64,000 nt of DNA from NCBI RefSeq assembly GCF_000003815.2, contig NC_049979.1, positions 19,974,291 to 20,038,290 of the forward strand. Reading direction: 5' to 3'. Source of the stretch: Branchiostoma floridae (Eukaryota > Chordata > Leptocardii > Amphioxiformes > Branchiostomatidae). The notes under the pieces are model-generated. The model searched no databases, had not been told where the DNA came from, and saw nothing but the letters and a program-made list of their open reading frames with translations. A program made the translations under genes and the position numbers. Below, in pieces: positions 54,491-64,000 of the stretch; the stretch's first letter is position 1, and every line of letters starts with the position of its first letter.

Positions 54491-55528
54491 CAGCAGATGA
54501 AGTTTGAACACTGATAGTTGTTGGCGATATGACATGTTACGCATGGTTGTAATTCATCTGGTACTCGGGGGATCCTCAGAATATTGTTGCTGCATAATGC
54601 AACTTCTACCTGGTCTAAATGCAGTGTCAAGTTGCTAATACAATTATCATTTTTATTATGTTTACCTTCACAGAAGGTACACATATTGTTTTTGCTCAGA
54701 CGTTCTTTTTTTCCGCGCACCTCAAAAACATGAATATCTCCGAAAGTAGAGCTTGGATTAACTTGAAAGCCAGAGTTATCTGGTAGGCCTGTACATAACG
54801 CACTGCACTGTGGTCATTCGGGCCCACATAGACCCAAAATAATGATTTTATGGGGCAAAAATGGGTGAAAAAAATAGCAATTTTAACACAAAATCGAACT
54901 TTAGAACACCTCTGGAATCTTGGAACGTTGTTCGAAACGAGGTCAACGACCGCCGCAGCTATCGAACAAGCCGCCGCGCCAGCAGAAAGAAATATGATAC
55001 CCCAAAAGTATCGAAATGTGTGCAGGGATAGGTCACTAATTGTATGAATATATATCAAGTCAAGATTAAGTGTCTGTTGGGCATATTATTTTTGATTTTG
55101 TTTAAGTTTAGTAACCTGAACGAGCCAGTTGTACCTTATCTCTAAGCTATCCAAACATTGATATGATTCTATGTTGTGTTCGAGTTACGTCAAATCGACA
55201 ACACACACGGTGTCGTACATTGTATGCCAGCACTAGTCTTTTGATTCAACTGTTTTTACAAGGTTGCATGCTCACGTACTAATTTGTAAACAAACGCATA
55301 CCGTCGACAGAGAGAATACGGATTGGTGTATAGTTAACCAAATTTTGAGTAAACAAGAAAAATTGTGCACAAAAAAACATGCTCTACGTTACACGCAAGG
55401 TCACTGCGTATTGGCGGCTTTTACGCACGAAGATCGTCATCCAAACTGAAAGATTTACATTTGACACATATTAGGTATGCAAAACACAAACGAGGGACTT
55501 GAGGATTTTATTTCGCAAATAAACTGAC
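54491..55528. other. Interval with no identifiable gene
   Basis: A minus-strand frame 54490-54720 has Cys pairs (CTFCEGKHNKNDNC, CVTCHIANNYQC) and could be a scrap of a transposon or zinc-binding protein, but it has no neighbours to support it. A 120-codon minus frame (54696-55058) overlaps a plus frame and looks random. Confidence 0.3.
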
Positions 55529-55613
55529 CTGAACAAGCAAGATAAACCGCAACGTGGAACGCCCTCCATCCCCATCGCACGTCGTCATAACTTCCGTTCA
55601 CCATGTTCATCAT
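55529..55613 (-). CDS. Candidate first coding exon of an unknown minus-strand gene
   Basis: Minus strand: ATG at 55613, 28 codons (MMNMVNGSYDDVRWGW..., ending VAVYLACS) and a donor G|gtcagt at 55528. The surroundings upstream are CpG-richer, as at a promoter. No continuing exon was found and the peptide matches nothing I know, so this is only a possibility. Confidence 0.2.
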
Positions 55614-58312
55614 GCAGTAACGTTACCACAGCGCTGGGTTGGTCCAGATTCACAAGTGAAGCACGAAACGGAGTCACGGTAAAGTACATTTAACCTACAT
55701 ACAGCTTTATACGCGTCGGGAGAGTTTACAAGTTCGTGGCCTTCACAGCACAAGTTTAACTGTTAGCACAAAATGGGACTGTTTACGCCGCTTGTTGCAT
55801 TCCAAGGTCGGTGAAGCCATGCCAACGTTCACGATCTGTTACTTCGTACCTCAATGACAGTAAAAACTTCATTTCACGCCAACGGCTTCGAAGTATGAAC
55901 GCGCAAAATTCTACATCTTTGTCACAACAACGAACAAAATTCCCGCCCATGGCAACACCGGAAACTAAATATGATGACCTTTGCCGTCTGATCGGCACCG
56001 CATTTGATCTCAAAGTACGCGGCAAATGCCTTGTTATTCCAGTCAGTTCAGTGCAAAGTCACGATATACTTTGAACCACATTTGTTTTTTTACTCCGCTA
56101 GTTGCTAGTGTTTTACACGGTTTATTTTTGGACAGGCAAGGAGAAATTACTTTCAATGGTGTTCGTGTTATGATGCATTCAGTGATTTACATATTCTCAG
56201 ATCGAACCGCTGCCTGTCAATCAAGTTGCGAACTTGGGAATCTAAGGTTTCATACAGACATGTTTGCTACATCAATATCCGTCGCATGCCGGCTTGTATA
56301 TCGTTAGCCGGCCACCGGGGATTTTCCAAAAGTTTATACGTCGTGCCTCAAACCAAAGGGGTTTTAAGCCTCATCTGTAAAACAATTAAATTTGCATGGC
56401 GATTTTTTAGTAAGTAAAAATGTAAGATGTGCCACAACGTAGAGACCATGCTTCGAACGTAACGTGTTAACCATTTTTAAAGCTCAAATTTCCTTGGCGA
56501 CGCAAAACTTGGCTATTGTACACAATCCCATGAATCCCGCGATTCATTCAGACGACAGCTCTGTGCAGAAATTTATACTCAGTGATTTTTTTAACCTCCT
56601 TGCTCCGTCAAAATCTTACAAGCAGTTAGTAAAAAGATCATGATCAAAAGCAAACTTATTTTTCACGGTTTATGTAAGGCCCCGCCCTTACATAAAATGC
56701 ATTGCAAGCTGGTGAGGTCTGAGCCCTTGTCGTCAACTATATTGAAAGTATCTTTGCCATTGGAATTTACATATCTATGTTCTTTTTTAAATTTGACTTC
56801 TGTACGTATGTGGTAGCAATAACTGACAGTTAATCGGGGGGGGGGGGGGGGTAATAACAAAAAAGTCAGCAATATGCGACTGACCCTAGCAGTAGGGGTG
56901 CGGGATTTTCCTACATACATATGCTGGCGGGTTCGACCGGTCGCTTCTCTCTAGCCGCCGGCAGGCGTTAGGAACTACATTGTGCATCATCTAAACCAGC
57001 ACCGTCTGCAAACACCCGCTGATTTTCTGTAGTATTTTTGCAAAATAATTGTCTACATTTACGCACCCATTTTGACGGCACCGACAATGACGGAAAGGAC
57101 AAAATCTAACTTATATATATGTATTCAACTTCCACTGAACTTCGCCGCGCGCGCTCTGCACCAAATCGGAGCACGAGACTAAGGCCACACCAAGTACATT
57201 TTATGGATGACATCAGCGTGCGCATTAAATTTCGCCTGATTTCAGGAAAAAAAAGAACTTTTGCATTTTGCCGCCTTAGCGGCAAAATGCCTTGTGGCCA
57301 GAGTAGTCGACGTTGGAATGAACGGACCTGTTCAATCTATGCCGAACATTCGTATACCTGTTAAAACTGATGTTTCCTCAGCATGTTCGCTCTAGCGCAG
57401 TGGAGGGAATCTTTTTAACTGTCTTTTTTTTTCTTTTTTACATCCATTAAAGTACTAATTTGAATATCCATTGAAATACTAATTAACAATACGTTTGTAT
57501 AGAACATTAAAACTCACCGTTGCACCTGTTCTACTTCTGCATTTTTTCGCTGTTGGGATGCTTGAATGAACGAACCGTCAGACGTGCGATACTCTGCATA
57601 TATGTCGTTCTAACTTTCCATAAAATGCCCATGCAACATCTATATCACAGAATTACACAAGAACAAACTGATTTTCTCGAAAATAACTGCATACTGTATG
57701 CGATATGACAAAAAGTTTCACTAAACAAATTCATTTTCATATTTCTGGACATAAAGTCATTTGCATATTTGTGAATCTCTCCATGTGCCCATATCAGGTT
57801 TAGTTACTCTGTTCTATTATATGACGTTCTAATAACTAGAAAAAAAAAACGTTCACACACCTTGGCAAAATGCCAGCTTTTTAAAAGCACTTGTTTCCTT
57901 CTGCAGGGATGGTCAACATGACGATAAAATACCAAGAAGAGCAAATATGTTGTGTTGTAGGCTTATAGTTGTACTTGTAGAAGGGACACTTCTAAGGTAC
58001 CCGAGACTGTAGTTGTAGAAATGAAACTTATTGGATAGTGTGGTTACCAACTTTGTTGGTGATGCCAGTCTACCACACTAGTGTCACTTTTACTACACCA
58101 GTACATGTCTTAAATACAGGAATGAATGCCTTCTTGGTTCTGATACCACGTTTTGTCCCTTTATTTCTTTTTACAACAGTCATCACAACTTTATGGTGCC
58201 TATTTTTGAAAATGATGCCACCTTTTTTTCACCCATTTTTTTTCCGCCCTATTGCACTATTTTTGCAAACTGCAGAGGATGTCATCCATAAAATTTACTT
58301 GCTGTGGCCTAA
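55614..58312. other. Interval with no identifiable gene
   Basis: Contains a 16-G run at 56836-56851, a perfect 11-bp stem-loop at 57263-57290 (GCATTTTGCCG...CGGCAAAATGC) and scattered CpG-rich patches. None of the 60-140-codon frames has a recognisable domain. Confidence 0.4.
57263..57290. repeat. Perfect 11-bp inverted repeat
   Basis: GCATTTTGCCG (57263-57273), loop CCTTAG, CGGCAAAATGC (57280-57290). Probably a transposon scrap. Confidence 0.7.
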
Positions 58313-59243
58313 AGGTGGGCTCCCACTGCACTCGCGTCACGATTGCGTCGCTTCGGGGTTCGTTCATTGTGTCACTGTTGTGTTATTTTCGCCGATTTTC
58401 TGTTGCGCTCCCACTGACATGCGTCACTGTTGCGTTTCTAGACTAAATTGACAGGTTATCGGAAGTCGCAGCGTTGTCAATGTATGAAAAATCACTGTAA
58501 AATGATGAAAATGCCTAACAATGAGATTTATAATGAAATAATTTCCCTTGTGATGATGCTTATGCTTATGAATGTTACTTATGTTATATGATAACCTTGA
58601 AAGACTTTTACAGTAAAAGAAGTAACCCAAATAAATGGACACGAACCATATACCAGATTTGACTCCATCGCTTATGTGTTTTGCAACAAGTATGTGTAAT
58701 GGTGTGTGTTAATTTGCATATTTCACAAATGAAAAATCTTGATATTTCCTACGTTTTAATAGGAAATAGACAAAATATAACCGTGATACTGTTGAAGGCA
58801 TGTTGGCGTCACTGTTAATGTTGTGTCACTGTTGTGTTACTCTTGGGTCACTGTTGTAACTGAAAAACTGTTGTAAAATGATATCCAAAATGTATCCAAA
58901 ATAGCTTTTCAATAATAAAATGATGTTTACTTTTGATACTTGGTGCAAAATAGACAAAATATAACTTGATACTGTTGAAGGCATGTTGACGTCACTGTTG
59001 TTTCACTGTTGTGTTCTCTTGGGTCACTGTTGTGTCACCCTTGGGTCACTCTTGGGGCATCTTGCCACTTGCGTTATTTTTTAACTTCCAAAAAAAAACG
59101 TCGCGCTTGCTTGTGTCACCTCTAGGTTTGCTTGTGTCACCTCTAGGTTCGCTCGCGTCACCTCTAGGTGCCGCGGGGTTACGTCTGCGTTGTCGAACCC
59201 CGAAGCGACGCAAGCGTGACGCGAGTGCAGTGGGAGCCCACCT
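58313..59243. mobile_element. Non-autonomous TIR transposon with TAA target duplication (PIF/Harbinger-like)
   Basis: A 50-base terminal inverted repeat, 58313-58362 against 59194-59243, with one mismatch; it begins AGGTGGGCTCCCACTGCACT. TAA flanks both ends (58310-58312 and 59244-59246), the 3-bp TWA duplication of PIF/Harbinger elements. The interior holds two copies of gatactgttgaaggcatgtt and many gtcactgttgtg units, and no transposase. Length 931 bases. Confidence 0.85.
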
Positions 59244-59373
59244 TAATGGATTTCAAAGTTTTTTTTAAACATTTGAATACATATCGTTGAAGGAAGCCAA
59301 TTTTTTCCATGGCTCTCTCCCCAATTTCCATGTAGAAATGTTAGGCTAGACCATGTGAAGGTAAACATTCTGT

Positions 59374-59400
59374 ATTTGCTTGCAAATGTTACCTTTCTAG
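59374..59400 (+). mobile_element. Helitron-like 3' terminus on the plus strand
   Basis: Hairpin ATTTGC-TT-GCAAAT (59374-59387), nine bases, then CTAG (59397-59400) followed by T. It is closely similar to the 3' ends of the two elements at 44.5 and 45.2 kb. The 5' end is not located; the TIR transposon just upstream may be nested in the same element. Confidence 0.6.
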
Positions 59401-61300
59401 TTCATAGATGTATTTTCTGCATACCCAGAACAATATCCCCTTTTGTCTAGGCCCCATTTGATTCAGATTAGAGTCGGTGATGATGCACAATGTTCACATT
59501 CCGTACACAGTGCGTCAGCCTCAGCCAATGACAATGATGCACGAAAAAGGAAGACTTCCTCAGTCACAGTTAAACAGTTTTAGTTTACTTTGTAGGTTAG
59601 TGCCAGCCACGAACGTCTCTTAAAGCAGAACAATAAACAGCATAAAGGGCAATAGCAGAACTACATACATGTACAAAATACCCACGTGGCTGAAAGTAAA
59701 TAACTATATCGTAGTGGGCAGTAATCCAGTTGGTGCTAGGATTAGTAGATGACGTCAGTTGGGTATCTTGCTTGTCGAGGCTTTACTTTCACTGGAGGTT
59801 GAGCGAATCGGCACAATAACTCAGGTATGTACATGGTAAATGGACAGCGGGTATTTATTATGTACTGGTATATGCCTAATTTTGACATTGTTCCAAATGT
59901 GTTCTGGATGCTACAGTCCAATATGTGCCTCGATATAGTTTACTATTGTTGTTGATGTTGAAATATACTACTGTCCAAGCAGAGGTTGAGTCGCGTAGAT
60001 ATAGTAGTATAAACTCCTCTGGTAGCAAAACTCTCCTGGCAAATTATTCTCCCCATAACAACCAGCGTAGTAAGTCTGGTAGAGACTAACAAATACATCT
60101 ATATGCGGTAATTGTTAAAGCCCTGAATGTCGTCTTCCTAATGAAATGTGATGATTGTGTCTAAATGTACACCTATACACATCTTCCATGTAGCATGTCT
60201 TATGACTTGAAAATGCCTACCTGTTAAGTTAAGTACAGATAACTGCAAGTGAAAACAGGAATAAACAAGAGTTCGTAGACCTCAGGCCTGCATGAAATGT
60301 ATTGGGTTTCTGTAGACCTATTGTGTATTTTTGCCTTTTTGTCTGTGGTACGTGGTTGGAAAAATGAGCTTTTTACCGTGTTGGTTGTGCACCATGCAAA
60401 AGTCTGACTCTGAAATTCCCTTTTCTGAATTTGTAAGTTTGGACATGGGTGAACATTACTTATTTTGGATTTCTTAAGTATGTAACCAACCACAGTACTT
60501 TGAAGTTGTTGAGACGCTACCTTTTTTTGTCTCAGATGGCCCATGCACATGTACTTACTCTGTCACATGATATACTAATATCTTCCTATTTCAATGTACT
60601 GACCTAATGCAGCTGCTAAGTCTCCTTGGTTTGTGTTCTTCCAATGATATTCATTAAAGATTTATTTCTGGGGTGTTATTCACTTGACATCGGAATGTTA
60701 CTCGCATAATTTGACCAATGATACTTTTATCTGTAGTTCCATAGACATTAGACAATATGAATAGTGGTAGCCCCCATGCAGCAGCAACAGTTAGTCCCCA
60801 GGGTGGTATGATATTTTCATTCAATCCATCCAACCCAAACCTAAATCTCCTGTAGTATCTAAGCCAAATTTAACAGCACAATTTACTATGAAAAATGTCC
60901 TTGTCAATCCCATTTATAGATGGCAAGCTGCTGGCAATGGAAGCTTTGAAAAGTTCAGAAGCTGTTGTAGTCAGAGCAAACACCCAGCAAACATCCCCGC
61001 AAACCAATGAGCAGTTGCTTAGAAGGGGAATTTCATCATATATTTGCCGCGACAAAATGCAACAAACGATACTGAATTCAAAACAGAACAAAGCTAAGCC
61101 TCCACCACTTAACCCTGCCTGTACCATAGATTAAGCAGGCCCAAAAACCAAGCGAATATGACTAGCCCAAAACAACAAATTACATGTATACAGTATGGAA
61201 ATGGCATTACCAAAGAAACAAAAAGAAACACAGGACAAATCATACACATACCTTTCTCTTATGCCCACACTCTATACAGTTCTCCTCCACATTAGAAAAT
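59401..61300. other. Interval with no identifiable gene; holds segment shared with 38.0-38.45 kb
   Basis: 59510-59830 is the partner of the segment upstream of RTK2 and includes a consensus CRE (TGACGTCA, 59750-59757); it ends in actcag|gtatgt, a plausible donor. Frames at 60224-60550 (minus) and 60895-61134 (plus) have no recognisable domain. Confidence 0.4.
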
Positions 61301-61319
61301 TGCATCTTCTTCTGTTTAA

Positions 61320-62260
61320 GTTCAAGTTCAACCATGATTGCCAACAGGGTAAAGGAACTTGTACCGGAACTTAAAACTCAGTACTATACAGCTCTAGAAA
61401 CACCACAAAGAGTAATAAGCAAACTCCAATTATACCTGACCAACAGATATATAATCTGGCACACTCCCGTCATCTGGCAAACTGTCAGTGCCACTAAGTA
61501 ACCTGATACATTGAAGGTGGCCCAGGCCAGATGATGGTTCTACACCCAACCATAATCTGTTTTTAAAACCAAGCAGATATTGGGAGGATGCCCCAACCAC
61601 ACTAAAACAGGGTCAACCTATACAGTATCAAGTTCAAGCACTAGGAGGCCCAAAATCAAACCTGACCACCAGGACACCACAAACAACTCACGTACCAAAT
61701 GGCAACACAATGGCACCTTGCGTTCCGGAGATACAGCGCACGCCCCGTGCCCGCACAAAAGGTAACCTAAAATGTCAAGTTCAAGCACCAAGGGCGCCAA
61801 AATCAAAATTGAGCATTATTCAGCCACCGCCGACACATGTGCCAAATATCATCGCGCCAGCACCAGCCGTTCAGAAGATATAACTCCGGAAACACCCCTC
61901 CCGGACACAAAATTCGACCTGCCGGGTCAAGTTCAAACGCGACAAGGCCCAAAGTCAATCCTAGGCAACAGGCAACAACCCCCCACCCATGCACCAAAAA
62001 TCGTCGCAATCGCGCGTATCGTTCCGGACACACAGCGCCAAAAGTGCCCCAAAAACACCAAAAATGCCACCTTCAATGTCAAGGTCAAGCGCCAGGAGGC
62101 CCAAAATCACACCTGAGTGTCAGGCTACCACCCCCAACCCACGTACCAAAAATCGTCGTGCTCGCACCATCCGTTCACGAGATACAGCGCCCTACATCCC
62201 CGGCTACCGAAAAGTTTCCACCAGCATCAAAACCATACCTGCATACATGCAGGTAATCAT
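61320..62260. repeat. Tandem array of ~150-bp diverged monomers
   Basis: The anchor tcaagttcaagc...ggcccaaaatcaa recurs near 61628, 61778, 61925 and 62084 with linked blocks (cgtaccaaaaatcgtcg, tccggagatacagcg). The overlapping 99-139-codon frames are products of the array, not genes. It resembles the internal arrays of pearl/HINE-type elements, but I found no terminus. Confidence 0.75.
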
Positions 62261-63369
62261 ATCCTGTTTCTGTTCTGCATATTTGCATTTCCTCCCCTCA
62301 TTCCAAAGTTGGAGTTAGACGTCGCTTGGTCTACACGAGTTCTAATCAAACATGTCTTCATGCCTGGAGATCCTGTACACCGCATATCTTCAAAGCCTGG
62401 CAGCATAGGTGAGTAGTCTTCACTGATTTTGACCTCCCTTTACTATACTGACTATCATGATCATTGTATCATAATTTTCATCTACAAAATGTCTTCCATG
62501 GTTGTTGAAACTGCAAGCATCAGATCTTTGTTTACTGAATTATACGGCTTAGCATATTGAGATCACTTCTTGAATTGTTCTATTTCAAAATCTGAAACAC
62601 ACAAAATCGCGATCGGCCCATATAGTAAACAAAAGCTGTCCCAACCCGAAGCACTTACTTCCTGCCCCAATATCTATCTACCAATTAAAAAAAATCACCA
62701 CAATGCATAGCATGTCCAGAGCACGAGATATAAAAAACGGAAGTTCTGCTGCAGTGCCTTAGAAAGCCGTTAGGGGGCCCATTATTGAAGGTTAACCTCT
62801 GTTTTGCTGACCCCTACCCACCCACCGGTCAAGTATCATATGTGTCCATCTATAACTTCACAACACACAAACGGTACCACAAACAAAACCTTTTTTTGCG
62901 AAGGGAATGATAGGATTTAGCAATGGAAACCTACTAGTAGCTGGATGTTCTCCTTTCATTGTATTGTTTGTTCTGCACTTCTCCATTCGTTTCCTTTTCC
63001 TTATTATTCAACCGAACTTGGCCACCATTGACAATTGTTGTCCAAGCGACCAAGAAACCCCCCCCCCCCCCGAACCGCAGTGAAAACAGAAGAAGAAGAA
63101 TGAATGGAAATTGAATCTTATCACAGAAATAGTAAGAAAGTCAACCAGCTGTACACCGCGTACCGCCATACTTGTCTTTACCTTCATGGGACATTTATTC
63201 GTCCTTCAACCCACATTACCCACGACCTTTACTAAATGTACTTCATGACTACGATTTGTGATTACGCTATCCTCGTACTTGTTACAGGTTTCACCATTGA
63301 TTCCAAGTTTTTCAACTGTATTTGAGTATTCCTGGCGACAGATTACGACCTGCGCACATTCGAAGCATC
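62261..63369. other. Upstream region of the LRR receptor gene
   Basis: No exon is recognised. A 14-C run is at 63058-63071. A pyrimidine-rich tract with acttgttacag ends at 63288, about 80 bases before the likely start codon, and could be a 3' splice site for a spliced leader exon. Confidence 0.35.
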
Positions 63370-64000
63370 ATGAAGGCAGCCAGCCTGACTTTGCTGTTGG
63401 TGGTATGTTCACATGAGGTCTGCATGTCTGCTTCTACAAGGGGAGGGCAATGGTGTTCGTACAAAACTCCACTATTCTCTTGTGTTAAAAAGGGTCTCAG
63501 ACATGTTCCTCTATTAATTCCCCGACAAACAAAAGAATTGCACCTTTCTATCAACTACATAGCGACTCTCTATAATGATTCGTTTGGTGCTATGGATAAC
63601 CTCCAATTCTTGGATGTATCAAGGAATCGTATACGTGACATTGAAGAATTCTTTGGAAGCTGAAATCATTACGACTGTTGAATCTAGGAGCGAATATGCT
63701 GACCGTGTTAAGTTCACGTGTGTTTAAATCCCTGTCCTCCCTGCAAAGGTTACAGTTAGATCGAAACATGTTCAAAAGCACAGCATCAATTGCTGCATCT
63801 CTGCACCCTTTACTCTCTTTGAACATCTTGAATCTAAATTACAACAAACTGTCTTGCATTCACTTAGAGCCAGCGTTTGCAACTTTGGCCAATCTGAATA
63901 CTATAAATCTAGCTGGAAACTTGCATCTATCTCTGCAGGCAGAGTCCTTCCAGGTTATGAGGAATCATTCCCTCACTCATCTTAATCTGGGAAGTAACAA
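63370..64000 (+). CDS. Leucine-rich-repeat receptor, Toll-like type (partial, one frameshift)
   Basis: The start chosen is Met at 63370, which gives a good signal peptide (MKAASLTLLLVVCS); an in-frame Met at 63322 would add 16 polar residues before it. A Cys-bearing N-cap (CSYKTPLFSC, LRHVPLLIP) is followed by 24-26-residue LRRs: ELHLSINYIATL, FLDVSRNRI, LLNLGANML, RLQLDRNMF, ILNLNYNKLS, TINLAGNLHL, HLNLGSN. The repeats up to about 63660 are in one frame and those after it in the next: FFGS is followed by a stop, whereas one added base would give a smooth LRR. The gene runs off the right edge, so membrane and TIR domains cannot be seen; Toll-like is inferred from the LRR style and N-cap. Expected role: extracellular pattern recognition. 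Confidence 0.8.

Overview
The window looks like a draft assembly (three 100-N gaps) of an invertebrate chordate, most likely an amphioxus (Branchiostoma). Three things point there: metazoan genes split into many small exons with GT/AG junctions, locally expanded receptor tyrosine kinase (RTK) and Toll-like/LRR receptor genes, and a dense load of short non-autonomous transposons. Assignment to genus is inference.

Layout. (1) 1-15.9 kb: the 5' end of a minus-strand kinesin-3 gene (KIF16B-like). Exons 1-3 are readable at 15.9, 14.6 and 13.9 kb; the rest is probably one large intron with the gene continuing off the left edge. (2) 15.9-19.8 kb: intergenic DNA separating KIF16B from a divergently transcribed gene. 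(3) 19.84-24.40 kb, plus strand: a complete ten-exon STYX pseudophosphatase gene (231 codons) in which the catalytic Cys is Gly. Intron 3 carries a 0.94-kb inverted-repeat transposon, and exon 9 runs into an 18-bp minisatellite that repeats a splice donor in phase. (4) 27.4-30.3 kb: four decayed, minus-strand fragments resembling histone H4, flanked by two related non-coding segments. (5) 30.9-54.4 kb: three tandem plus-strand RTK genes (33.7, 39.1 and 49.5 kb), each one uninterrupted coding exon of about 2.7 kb. They encode signal peptide, cadherin-like domain, EGF, Ig, two EGF, one membrane segment and an apparently active tyrosine kinase. Amplified upstream repeats, a minisatellite, a truncated LINE and a tandem pair of Helitron-like elements fill the spaces. 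(6) 54.4-63.3 kb: no gene I can name; it holds a TIR element with TAA target duplications, a second Helitron-like 3' end and a roughly 150-bp tandem array. (7) 63.37 kb to the right edge: the start of a leucine-rich-repeat receptor of Toll-like type with a single-base frameshift.

The RTKs and the LRR receptor are cell-surface receptors of kinds that expand and diversify by tandem duplication; the RTK copies show gene conversion in the ectodomain. STYX and KIF16B are conserved single-copy housekeeping-type genes and anchor the locus. I ran no searches; family calls rest on recognisable motifs and exon structure.
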